25,009 nucleotides of DNA from an uncultured Mollicutes bacterium (lineage in GTDB: Bacteria; Bacillota_I; Bacilli_A; RFN20; CAG-826). The position numbers were made by a program, and so were the translations under genes. Under the pieces are notes generated by a model that saw only the letters and a program-made list of their open reading frames with translations, made no database searches and was not told where the DNA came from. How positions within the stretch are numbered: the stretch's first letter is position 1; each line of letters starts with the position of its first letter. The stretch spans positions 1-25,009 of the forward strand of contig URQK01000013.1 of the NCBI GenBank assembly GCA_900549975.1. The letters are read 5' to 3'. Shown here one piece after another: positions 1-7,035 of the stretch.

Positions 1-347
1 ATGGTTTTTACAATGCAGAATAAGACAAATGCGATAATAATGAAGTTGATAATAGCATTAATGAATGATCCCCAGTCAATATAAATAGATTGAGTAAGAT
101 CGATTTCAGTGGTTGTATGACCAAGAGTATCTTTTATATACACTTTTTTTAAGTAAGTGTAGATGTTACTTAATGAATCTTTACCAAATATCAATGTTAG
201 GACCCAGTTAATGACTGGCTTTAAGATGTTGTTACTTAATGCATTTACAATTGCGGTAAAAGCACCACCAACGATAACACCAACAGCCATATCTAAGACA
301 TTGCCACGAGTTATAAAAGTTTTAAATTCCTTGAAAAATTTCTTCAT
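1..347 (-). CDS. mscL: Large-conductance mechanosensitive channel MscL (3' end beyond window)
   Basis: MscL is a homopentameric inner-membrane channel that opens under extreme membrane tension and releases solutes during hypo-osmotic shock. About 115 residues are visible. The N-terminus reads MKKFFKEFKTFITRGNVLDM, followed by AVGVIVGGAFTAIVNAL, the well-known amphipathic helix and glycine-rich pore-lining TM1 of MscL. A periplasmic loop follows (about residues 55-90), then the start of TM2 (INFIIIAFVLFCIV). The C-terminal cytoplasmic helix lies beyond the left edge. The ATG at 345-347 is preceded on the minus strand by TGGAGGAAAA (351-360), a strong ribosome binding site. The gene diverges from the XRE cassette at 563 and has its own promoter at 373-401. 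The identification rests on the highly conserved TM1 sequence and is secure; the only gap is the missing C-terminus. Confidence 0.95.
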   Translation of the reverse strand, partial: MKKFFKEFKTFITRGNVLDMAVGVIVGGAFTAIVNALSNNILKPVINWVLTLIFGKDSLSNIYTYLKKVYIKDTLGHTTTEIDLTQSIYIDWGSFINAIINFIIIAFVLFCIVKT

Positions 348-372
348 AAATTTTCCTCCATTCTCGTTATTA

Positions 373-401
373 ATTTTACTATTTAAACAATGCATTGTCT
401 A
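373..401 (-). promoter_or_regulatory. mscL promoter with a palindrome in its spacer
   Basis: On the minus strand, -35 TAGACA (396-401) and -10 TAAAAT (373-378) are separated by exactly 17 bp, each one mismatch from the sigma-A consensus, about 25 bp before the mscL start codon. The spacer overlaps a perfect 12-bp palindrome, ACAATGCATTGT (387-398), a possible operator. The promoter is a motif match; operator function is inferred. Confidence 0.6.
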
Positions 402-511
402 GAAACAATATGTAAATTAATGAATAAAATCATAGTTTTAACTAAGTTTGTTTGTTGGATATTATAAAAACTGATAAGTGAGTTATTTTTTAATTAAACA
501 AACTTTTATTA

Positions 512-540
512 TTAACATAATCTATTTATTTTGCTACAAT
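512..540 (+). promoter_or_regulatory. Sigma-A promoter of the XRE/PstS-like cassette
   Basis: -35 TTAACA (512-517), a 17-bp spacer and -10 TACAAT (535-540) with a TG one base upstream (TGCTACAAT, extended -10). It lies 22 bp before the ATG at 563, giving a very short leader. No terminator is visible between 563 and 2640, so it probably drives all four genes. Confidence 0.7.
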
Positions 541-562
541 TAACTCAGTTGAGGAAATATAA

Positions 563-1141
563 ATGACCATTGCAGAGCAATTAAAAAAGAAACGAAAAGA
601 ATTAGGATTATCGCAAGAATATGTTGCGGACAAAGTGGGTTTATCAAGAAGAGCGTTAGCTTATTATGAGGCTGGAGAAAGGATACCTAATGCTGAAGTA
701 TTATTTTTGTTATGCGATTTTTATGCTATAGATATTAAAAATCTTGTTTTTCAAAACATTGATATAGGAAATACGGGAAGTGTTGTTGATTCAAAAGAAA
801 TAATAACCAAAATTGATGAATACTTAAGAGTGGAAAAAGCAAAAAAAGAGTCCTTTAAAAAAGGAGTTTTTAATGTTGCATTAATATTGAGCATAATCAT
901 CACTATTTTTAGTTTAGTTTTAGTTACATTAAAGTTTGTTTTAATGTCAAGATATGGATTTTCATTTTCGGACGCTACCGCTGAAATGTGGACTGCGTTA
1001 TTTGAGGCACTAATAAAATTTGTTAATGATCCTGCAGTTAAATTTTTACCAATACTTTCAATTGTTATTGTTTCGCTTATAATAATAGGCTGGGCAATTT
1101 ACTTTTTGATTAAACTAATTAATAAACATAATAATAAATGA
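563..1141 (+). CDS. XRE-family helix-turn-helix regulator with two C-terminal membrane helices
   Basis: This 192-aa protein has an N-terminal Cro/C1-type HTH domain (about residues 5-62; LGLSQEYVADKVGLSRRALAYYE is the HTH pattern, here given in part as SQEYVADKVGLSRRALAYYE). A charged linker (about 65-98, with a KAKKESFKKG stretch) leads to two hydrophobic helices at about 101-127 and 160-186 and a short basic tail. The layout means DNA binding at the inner face of the membrane, so the protein is probably a membrane-tethered regulator. The start is set by GAGGA at 551-555, eight bases before the ATG. It heads a tight set of membrane proteins ending in a PstS-like binding protein, which suggests that it responds to a membrane or extracellular cue, probably in concert with them. 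Targets and ligand are unknown. Confidence 0.85.
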   Translation: MTIAEQLKKKRKELGLSQEYVADKVGLSRRALAYYEAGERIPNAEVLFLLCDFYAIDIKNLVFQNIDIGNTGSVVDSKEIITKIDEYLRVEKAKKESFKKGVFNVALILSIIITIFSLVLVTLKFVLMSRYGFSFSDATAEMWTALFEALIKFVNDPAVKFLPILSIVIVSLIIIGWAIYFLIKLINKHNNK

Positions 1142-1224
1142 ACAAAAATGCATAATTTGGAACGAATATACACATAAAATTAGCAATAAATTTGTTATAT
1201 TGTTAACGGGAGATGAAACTTACC

Positions 1225-1479
1225 ATGTATATTTTTTATGTAATACAAGTTATAGCTAGGTGTCTATCAAATTTTATATTTGATATTATTTTGGTTTTAG
1301 GTATTGCCTGGCTTGTTTTTGCGATTATTCATAGCAAAAAACTACAAAAAGAAAATGATTTAGATAAAATAAAAAATTTTAAGTTAGTTAGACTTATAGT
1401 AAGAATTGTTTTTTGGGTAACGGTAATTGCTTTAGGTGTAATTATTAATGTAATAGCGGGACCTATTCATTTTATGTAG
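1225..1479 (+). CDS. Small membrane protein, two predicted TM helices
   Basis: A protein of 84 aa if translation starts at the ATG at 1225. The preceding in-frame ATG at 1213 is less likely because the only Shine-Dalgarno sequence, GGGAG at 1208-1212, abuts it with no spacer but lies 12 bases before 1225. Hydrophobic segments are at about residues 5-36 and 56-82, separated by a charged loop (SKKLQKENDLDKIKNF). I recognise no family. It is second in the XRE/PstS-like cassette, 83 bases after the regulator, and its stop region supplies the ribosome binding site of the next gene. A role as a membrane partner of the tethered regulator or of the binding protein is inference only. Confidence 0.65.
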   Translation: MYIFYVIQVIARCLSNFIFDIILVLGIAWLVFAIIHSKKLQKENDLDKIKNFKLVRLIVRIVFWVTVIALGVIINVIAGPIHFM

Positions 1480-1490
1480 GAGATTTAATT

Positions 1491-1625
1491 GTGGATAAAA
1501 AATTTATAAGACTACTAGGACTAATAACCACATTAGGCGTATTGTCAATAATTGTTTTGTTAATTATAACTATTTGTTTCTTTAATCATATTTCAATTAT
1601 AGAAATTATTTCGAGGTTAGGATAA
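1491..1625 (+). CDS. 44-aa membrane peptide with GTG start, coupled to the next gene
   Basis: A short reading frame, MDKKFIRLLGLITTLGVLSI onward for 44 residues, with a charged N-terminus and one long hydrophobic helix (about residues 8-33). It begins with GTG at 1491, eight bases after a strong TAGGAG ribosome binding site (1477-1482) that overlaps the end of the preceding gene. Its TAA stop overlaps the ATG of the PstS-like gene by one base (TAATG at 1623-1627), a hallmark of translational coupling. This arrangement is the best evidence that the frame is real. No family is recognised; it is probably a single-pass inner-membrane peptide acting with its neighbours. Confidence 0.65.
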   Translation: MDKKFIRLLGLITTLGVLSIIVLLIITICFFNHISIIEIISRLG

Positions 1626-2575
1626 TGGATAATAAAATAAAAACAATTTTACTTTTTGCATTAATTGGATCTTTTGCTGTAATAGATTTAACTATTTTTG
1701 GTTTGTTTACTAGTCTGGTTCTACCTAGCGGGAGTCCTACAATGCAAGCTAAATCTATCGAACTAGGCGATTATTTACCTTTTGAAGAAAATTCAAAAAT
1801 AATAAAGAAAAAAGACAATTTAACTTTAACCGGAGAAAAACCAACTATTGACTCAGCGGCGGCACTTTATCCAATTAGTTCGTCGTTTGTTAATGCTATA
1901 TACGATAAAAATGATATTGAGTATGTTAATGGTAATTATACATTTTCGTCTAAATTGCAAATGAATAATACTAGAAATTGTTATAAAGGCATTGTTGATG
2001 GAAAAATTGATATTGGTCTACTTGCTAAACCATCTATTCAACAAAAAGAATATGCATCTATAAACAATGTCGAATTGGTTTTAGAACCAATCGGATATGA
2101 ATCATTTGTGTTTTTAGTAAACAAAAAGAATCCTATTGATTCTTTAACTATTGAACAAGTAAAAGGCATTTATACTGGCAAATATACTAATTGGTTAGAA
2201 TTAGGAGGATATAATAAGCAAATTATTCCTTTACAAAGAAATGAAAGTAGTGGAAGTCAAACTGCGTTTTTATCTTTTATGAATGGAGAAAAAACTATAT
2301 CTAAACCATTAAATAGGTTTGGTAGCGCAATTGGTTTTTCTTTTAGATATTATGTTGAAGATGTTGTGAAAAATGGTGATGTGAAAATGATTAGCTTAAA
2401 TGATATTTATCCAAACAAAGAAAACATTCAAAACAAATCATATCCAATTGTATCTAATTTTTATGCTGTTTATAGTTCTAAAAATACTAATCCAAATGTA
2501 AAAAAGGTTGTTGATTGGATGAAACAAGATGTTGCACAACAAATTGTTAATGAAGTAGGATATGTAGGACTTTAA
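1625..2575 (+). CDS. Membrane-anchored PstS-like substrate-binding protein
   Basis: A 316-aa protein with an N-terminal hydrophobic anchor (about residues 7-33) and no lipobox cysteine, followed by a periplasmic-binding-protein fold of the PstS (PBP-like) family. Family features are TIDSAAALYPISSSFVNAIY (73-92), where PstS normally has its first phosphate-contacting loop, a DIGLLAKPS stretch (129-137), LTIEQVKGIYTGKYTNW (174-190) and the ligand loop RNESSGSQTAF (205-215), which matches the PstS R-x-x-S-G-T/S motif. The first loop lacks the usual GSTT, so phosphate may not be the ligand. No pstC, pstA or pstB permease genes follow; the gene ends at the shared terminator at 2645-2670. With the tethered XRE protein upstream it could be an extracytoplasmic sensor rather than a transporter subunit. 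The family call is firm, the sensor role is inferred. Confidence 0.8.
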   Translation: MDNKIKTILLFALIGSFAVIDLTIFGLFTSLVLPSGSPTMQAKSIELGDYLPFEENSKIIKKKDNLTLTGEKPTIDSAAALYPISSSFVNAIYDKNDIEYVNGNYTFSSKLQMNNTRNCYKGIVDGKIDIGLLAKPSIQQKEYASINNVELVLEPIGYESFVFLVNKKNPIDSLTIEQVKGIYTGKYTNWLELGGYNKQIIPLQRNESSGSQTAFLSFMNGEKTISKPLNRFGSAIGFSFRYYVEDVVKNGDVKMISLNDIYPNKENIQNKSYPIVSNFYAVYSSKNTNPNVKKVVDWMKQDVAQQIVNEVGYVGL

Positions 2576-2644
2576 TAACTGATTAAATGAAATTCTAATA
2601 AAATAAGTGCAATTTTGCTATATTTATTTGTAGCAATAAAAAAT

Positions 2645-2670
2645 CCGCTAGTTCTGTAGCGGTTTTTTTA
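2645..2670. terminator. Bidirectional intrinsic terminator between pstS-like gene and hypA
   Basis: CCGCTA (2645-2650) pairs with TAGCGG (2657-2662) around the loop GTTCTG. A T7 run follows on the plus strand, and an A-run at 2637-2643 gives a U-tract on the minus strand. It sits between two convergent genes and can serve both. Confidence 0.85.
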
Positions 2671-3018
2671 TTATTCATCGACTTCAATTTCTTTTATGTT
2701 AAATTCATTTCCTCTAAGTAAATAAGTATGTTCTGAACAACAATGTGGACAAATCTTACCATATTGGATAGTAGGATAAGTTCTTTGACAATCTTCACAA
2801 TAAGTTATGGCATCGATTGTTTCAATTTTAAGTTCACAATCTTTAAGCAACTCATGTTTTGTAATAGCCCATTTCCAGCAATCAATTAAATACTTAGGAA
2901 TTACAGTGGATACTTCACCAATTTCAAGCGTAACAGAATGAACATGATTAACTTTGTTTTCTATGGCTACCTTTTTAACATCATCGATAACATAGAATAC
3001 AACACCTAATTCATGCAT
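2671..3018 (-). CDS. hypA: Hydrogenase/urease nickel metallochaperone HypA
   Basis: HypA delivers Ni2+, together with HypB, to the large subunit of [NiFe]-hydrogenases (and to urease in some species). The 115-aa length is typical. It begins MHEL, giving the invariant His2 that forms the nickel site with the N-terminal amine, and carries the zinc motif CEDC (74-77) and CPHC (90-93). The ATG at 3016-3018 overlaps the TAA of the upstream oxidoreductase by one base, so the two are co-transcribed and probably translationally coupled. HypB is encoded about 3 kb away on the other strand. HypC, D, E and F and hydrogenase structural genes are not in the window, so the client enzyme is not known from this sequence. 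Confidence 0.93.
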   Translation of the reverse strand: MHELGVVFYVIDDVKKVAIENKVNHVHSVTLEIGEVSTVIPKYLIDCWKWAITKHELLKDCELKIETIDAITYCEDCQRTYPTIQYGKICPHCCSEHTYLLRGNEFNIKEIEVDE

Positions 3019-5930
3019 TATTTATTTACTTCTTTCTTGGCTACTTTTTTAGCTTGTTTTTGTGCTTTTTTGTAGTCTTTGTGCTTTTTGATTGCAACTT
3101 TATCTTCTGGAGTTTTCTTAGCAAAGACAATCTTCATTGCACGTTTCATAGCATAAGGCAAGATATGCTTGAATTTATCTTCAGTCTTAACCATTTTTGA
3201 ACATTCTGGATGATCTCTTACTAAGTGAATTGCATCAAATTCGCATTTTGTAGTACAAATACCGCAACCAATACATCTATTAGGGTCAACAATAGAAGCA
3301 CCACAACCTAAACATCTAGAAGTTTCAATCTTAACTTGATCTTCAGTTAATGTTAAGTGAGCATCTTTAAATGAATGTTTATAATCAACTTTATCATTCA
3401 TTCCTGCTTCTTGTCTTTGAGCCTTGTCATAGCCTTGATCGATGTCTAAATTTTCTTTATCTAATTCGATAAAGTCTCTTCTATTACGACCAATTGTCAT
3501 ATGGGCACCAAATTTAGTTACTTTTACATATCTATGTAATGATTCAGCAGCACATTTACCTTGTTCGATAGCGTCAATAACAAATGCAGGACCAGTTAAG
3601 ACATCACCACCAACGAAGATGTCAGGATCTGTTGTTTGATATGTTAACTTATCAGCGATAATACGTGGAGTATTAGGAACGAATTCTACTTTAGTTCCTT
3701 TTAATAAGTCACCCCAAATTGTTTTTTGACCAATAGCGAATACGATATTTGTAGCTTCAATTTCCATTGTTTCATTTTCATCATAGGTAGGAGCAAACTT
3801 ACCTTCAGCGTTTTTAACACTTACACATTTCTTAAATATAATTGATTTAATAGTGCCATCAGTATTTTTAACAATTTCTTTTGGTCCCCAAGAATTTAAA
3901 ATTTGAATGTCTTCATCTAATGTTTCAAAAATTTCTTCTTTAGATGCAGTCATTTCGTCTCTTTTTTCTAAGCAAACCATGCTAACACTTGATGAACCAA
4001 ATCTTTTAGCGGTTCTTGCACAGTCAACAGCAACGTTACCGCCACCAACGACAATAGTAGGGCCATTTAATTTTTTGTTTTGATTTTCAGTGGCATTATG
4101 TAAGAAATCAACAGCAATTTCAACGCCTTTAGCATCTTCGCCAGGAATACCTGGTAATTTTCCGCCTTGGCAACCAATTGCGATATAGAAAGCATCAAAT
4201 CCTTGCTTTTTAAGTTCTTGAATAGTAACATCTTTACCAACTTCAACGCCGCATTTAATTTCAACGCCTAAATCTTTTAATATTTCAATTTCAGCATCAA
4301 TTACGTCTTTTTCAAGTTTGTATGAAGGAATACCATAAGTCATCATACCGCCTGGACATTTTGATTTTTCAAACACAGTTGGCAAGTAACCAATTGTAGC
4401 AAGATAATATGCACAAGCTAATCCAGCAGGACCAGCGCCAATAATTGCAATCTTTTCATCCCAATGTGTTCTTGGATGTTCATTAGCAGGAGAAGAAGCA
4501 ATTACTACAGGTGGAACATATCTTGTTTCGGCTTTTAAATCTAATTCCGCTAAGAATTTTTTAACAGCATCAATAGCAACAGGTTTATCAAGAGTGCCAC
4601 GTGTACAAGCATCTTCACATCTATGGTTACATACACGTCCACAAATAGCAGGAAAAGGATTATCTTTTTTAATTAAAGCAAGAGCTTCTTGATATCTTCC
4701 TTGAGCCGCCATTTTTAAGTAACCTTGAACAGCAACATGAGCTGGACAATTTACTTTACAAGGCGCAGTACCGGTGTCGTAACAGTTTTTTCTATCATTA
4801 TCACGGTAATTTTCATCATATTGTTCTGGTCCCCATTTAACTCTATCTGGTAAAGGCTTCTTTGGATAGTTAATAGGGCCATTCTTTGTACAAATCTTTT
4901 GACCTAATTTAACAGCACCTGCTGGACAATATTCAACACACTTACCACAAGCAACACAGTTTTTTGAATCGACTTTTGCAGTGTAAGCAGATCTAGATAA
5001 GTTTGGTGTATTGAATAATAAAGATGTTCTTAAAGCGTTACAAATTTTTACGTTACAATTACAAATACCAAAGATTTTGTTATCACCATCGATATTAGTG
5101 ATTTGGTGAACGAAACCATTTTCTTCCGCTCTTTTTAAAATAGCGATAGCTTCATCAACTGTGATATCGTGTCCTTTTCCAGTTTCACGACAATAATCAG
5201 CAAAATCGCCAACACCAATACACCATGCGCCAGGTTCATCAGCGCAACCTTCTTCTAATACACCTCTAGATACACGGCATGAACAAATGCCAACACCAAT
5301 ATGACCTTCATATTTCTTTAACCAATAAGATAATTTTTCAATATCTACAGCTTTGTTTTCCATAGATATAGCTTTTTCTACTGGAATAACGTGCATACCG
5401 ATACCAGATCCTCCTGGTGGAACCATTTGAGTAATACCATCTAGCGGAATATAAGTCATTCTTTCGAAGAATGAAGCAAGAGCAGGATGATCTTTAACTC
5501 TTTGATCATTCATGTTAAATAACTCCGCACTACCAGGAACGAATAGTGGAAGAATATATCTTCTTTCTGATTGAGGAGCGGTTCTACCATTGTGGTCATA
5601 ATGATAACCATAATCATATTCTAACAAACCGATAAAACTCATTTCGTCTAATAATTTTTGAAAACTTTCTTTATCTTCATCTTTCACGTTGTTTAATTTG
5701 ACTAATTCAGCAAAAGTGTATGGATGTCTTAAATCCATTTTTAAGGCAACATCCGCCATTTCATCAGTAACGATTTCAGCAAGTCCCCAATATTCTGGGT
5801 CTTCAACTTTTACTCCTTTTAATTTGTGAGCAAAAACATCAGTAATTTTTTTACCAAGAGCAATAATCTTTTTGTTTGGCTCTTTGTCTGTCATATGAGG
5901 TGGTATGACAACTTTACTCATTTCTGGCAT
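3018..5930 (-). CDS. Multi-cluster Fe-S, FAD-dependent NAD(P)H oxidoreductase (GltD/NfnB-like core)
   Basis: A 970-aa cytoplasmic flavo-iron-sulfur protein. An N-terminal region (about 1-315) contains a winged-helix-like stretch and Cys-rich segments (C216, C218, C229, C237, C247, C290, C292, C297). A ferredoxin motif CVACGKCVEYC follows (325-335). The GltD-type N-terminal Fe-S domain (C383, C391, C395, C430, C434, C438, C442) is followed by an FAD dinucleotide fold (GAGPAG, 498-503), an NAD(P) fold (GGGNVA, 629-634) and the FAD-closing motif GGDVLTG (774-780). The C-terminus has more clusters (CLGC 873-876; CIGCGICTTKC 886-896) and a Lys-rich tail. The core resembles the glutamate synthase small subunit and NfnB, but no GltB is present. 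The ATG at 5928-5930 is preferred over an upstream in-frame ATG because AAAGGAG lies 8 bases before it. It overlaps hypA, suggesting electron transfer linked to a nickel enzyme. The exact electron donor and acceptor cannot be assigned. Confidence 0.85.
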   Translation of the reverse strand: MPEMSKVVIPPHMTDKEPNKKIIALGKKITDVFAHKLKGVKVEDPEYWGLAEIVTDEMADVALKMDLRHPYTFAELVKLNNVKDEDKESFQKLLDEMSFIGLLEYDYGYHYDHNGRTAPQSERRYILPLFVPGSAELFNMNDQRVKDHPALASFFERMTYIPLDGITQMVPPGGSGIGMHVIPVEKAISMENKAVDIEKLSYWLKKYEGHIGVGICSCRVSRGVLEEGCADEPGAWCIGVGDFADYCRETGKGHDITVDEAIAILKRAEENGFVHQITNIDGDNKIFGICNCNVKICNALRTSLLFNTPNLSRSAYTAKVDSKNCVACGKCVEYCPAGAVKLGQKICTKNGPINYPKKPLPDRVKWGPEQYDENYRDNDRKNCYDTGTAPCKVNCPAHVAVQGYLKMAAQGRYQEALALIKKDNPFPAICGRVCNHRCEDACTRGTLDKPVAIDAVKKFLAELDLKAETRYVPPVVIASSPANEHPRTHWDEKIAIIGAGPAGLACAYYLATIGYLPTVFEKSKCPGGMMTYGIPSYKLEKDVIDAEIEILKDLGVEIKCGVEVGKDVTIQELKKQGFDAFYIAIGCQGGKLPGIPGEDAKGVEIAVDFLHNATENQNKKLNGPTIVVGGGNVAVDCARTAKRFGSSSVSMVCLEKRDEMTASKEEIFETLDEDIQILNSWGPKEIVKNTDGTIKSIIFKKCVSVKNAEGKFAPTYDENETMEIEATNIVFAIGQKTIWGDLLKGTKVEFVPNTPRIIADKLTYQTTDPDIFVGGDVLTGPAFVIDAIEQGKCAAESLHRYVKVTKFGAHMTIGRNRRDFIELDKENLDIDQGYDKAQRQEAGMNDKVDYKHSFKDAHLTLTEDQVKIETSRCLGCGASIVDPNRCIGCGICTTKCEFDAIHLVRDHPECSKMVKTEDKFKHILPYAMKRAMKIVFAKKTPEDKVAIKKHKDYKKAQKQAKKVAKKEVNK

Positions 5931-5974
5931 AATAATTCTCCTTTTAATACTTAATTGCAATATGTATACATTTA

Positions 5975-6003
5975 ATTTTATTAAATAATTAATCATTTGT
6001 AAA
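5975..6003 (-). promoter_or_regulatory. Promoter of the oxidoreductase-hypA operon
   Basis: On the minus strand, -35 TTTACA (5998-6003), a 17-bp spacer and -10 TAAAAT (5975-5980), about 45 bp before the ATG at 5930. It supports the shorter start: the upstream in-frame ATG at 6014 would lie before this promoter. Confidence 0.7.
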
Positions 6004-6113
6004 TAATAAATCATGAGCGATTATCAATAAAAAAAGCGATTAGAAGGAAGTTTTATGAAAATTGGTGTTTTTTTACCGATTTTGTTTTATTATATACACG
6101 TAGAGGTGAGAAT

Positions 6114-6785
6114 ATGGCAAATTATAAGGTCATTGAAATTAAACAAAGTGTATTTAGTTCAAATGAAAAAGAAGCAAATAATTTAAGAAAAGAGCTTAAA
6201 GAAAAAGGAACATTCTTATTAAACTTAATGTCTTCTCCAGGCTCAGGAAAAACAACAACCTTAACAGCGGTTATTAACGCATTAAAAGATAAATTTAATA
6301 TTGCAGTCATGGAAGCTGATATTGATGGTGAATGTGATGCAAATACGATTGAGAAAAAGTGTGGTGTTGAAGTAGTTCAACTTCATACTGGTGGTATGTG
6401 TCACTTAGATGCAGATATGACTAGACAAGGCTTAAATAGTTTAGAAGGCAAAAACATTGACTTAGCAATATTAGAAAATGTTGGTAATCTTGTTTGCCCA
6501 GCTGAGTTTGATACAGGGTCAAGTAAGAATGCAATGATTCTTAGTGTACCTGAAGGTGATGATAAACCTTTAAAATATCCATTAATGTTTACTATTAGCG
6601 ATTTAGTAATTATTAATAAGATTGATACTTTATGCGTATTTGACTTTGATATTGAAAAAGCAAAAGAAAGAATTCTAAAACTAAATAAAAACGCCACGAT
6701 CATTCCAATTTCTGCAAAGACAGGAGAAGGAATTGATAAAGTAGCAGAATGGTTAATTAACCAAGTAAATAGTTGGACAAAGTAA
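6114..6785 (+). CDS. hypB: Hydrogenase nickel incorporation GTPase HypB
   Basis: HypB is a SIMIBI-class GTPase that works with HypA to insert Ni2+ into [NiFe]-hydrogenase. The 223-aa protein has Walker A SSPGSGKTT (40-48), ADIDGECDANTI (68-79), the HypB metal/dimer motif GMCHLDADM (94-102), ENVGNLVCPAEFD (121-133), the guanine-specificity motif NKID (168-171) and SAKTGEG (200-206). The N-terminal CxxCGC nickel motif of the E. coli protein is missing, as in other short HypB forms, and there is no His-rich stretch. The start follows AGAGGTGAG (6102-6110). It is divergent from the oxidoreductase-hypA operon and ends at its own terminator, so HypA and HypB are made from separate transcripts. Confidence 0.95.
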   Translation: MANYKVIEIKQSVFSSNEKEANNLRKELKEKGTFLLNLMSSPGSGKTTTLTAVINALKDKFNIAVMEADIDGECDANTIEKKCGVEVVQLHTGGMCHLDADMTRQGLNSLEGKNIDLAILENVGNLVCPAEFDTGSSKNAMILSVPEGDDKPLKYPLMFTISDLVIINKIDTLCVFDFDIEKAKERILKLNKNATIIPISAKTGEGIDKVAEWLINQVNSWTK

Positions 6786-6793
6786 ATAATTGA

Positions 6794-6831
6794 GACCATT
6801 GATAATCAAAAATTATTGATGGTCTTTTATT
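6794..6831 (+). terminator. Intrinsic terminator of hypB
   Basis: A 13-bp stem (6794-6806 with 6812-6824, two G-U pairs) closes the loop CAAAA and is followed by TTTTATT. It begins nine bases after the hypB stop. Confidence 0.88.
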
Positions 6832-6961
6832 GTGCTTAAAAGCCAACTATGAATGTTAATTGTATTGCTATTTCTTTATGAGATTTATTTAAGCGGTAGT
6901 TTTTATTCAAAATATAATGTTAGAAAATTTATGTATATTGATCTTAAATAAAGAATAATTG

Positions 6962-6990
6962 TTGAGATAATTAATTATTTTTTTTAAAAT
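6962..6990 (+). promoter_or_regulatory. Promoter of the nitrilase-family gene
   Basis: -35 TTGAGA (6962-6967), 17-bp spacer, -10 TAAAAT (6985-6990), about 45 bp before the start codon at 7036. The rest of the 250-base gap between hypB and this gene (6832-6961) is AT-rich; no structure, RNA gene or reading frame could be supported in it. Confidence 0.65.
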
Positions 6991-7035
6991 GTAAATAGTA
7001 TTTAAAGCAATAATACTTTACAAGTGAGGTACAAA

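Noticed and set aside
163..402. A 79-aa frame on the plus strand across the mscL region
   Set aside because: It is the antisense shadow of mscL, has no ribosome binding site, and the minus-strand frame encodes the unmistakable MscL N-terminus.
1625..2575. Calling this pstS proper
   Set aside because: No lipobox, an altered first ligand loop and no pst transporter genes; only the broader PstS-like family call is supported.
3018..6014. A longer oxidoreductase beginning at 6014
   Set aside because: The extra 28 residues precede the likely transcription start, are AT-driven in composition (MIYYLQMINYL), and a strong ribosome binding site supports the start at 5930.
6001..6054. A possible riboswitch or repeat upstream of hypB, suggested by the repeated GCGATTA
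   Set aside because: The two copies are too short and no nickel/cobalt riboswitch core or stable multi-stem structure could be drawn.
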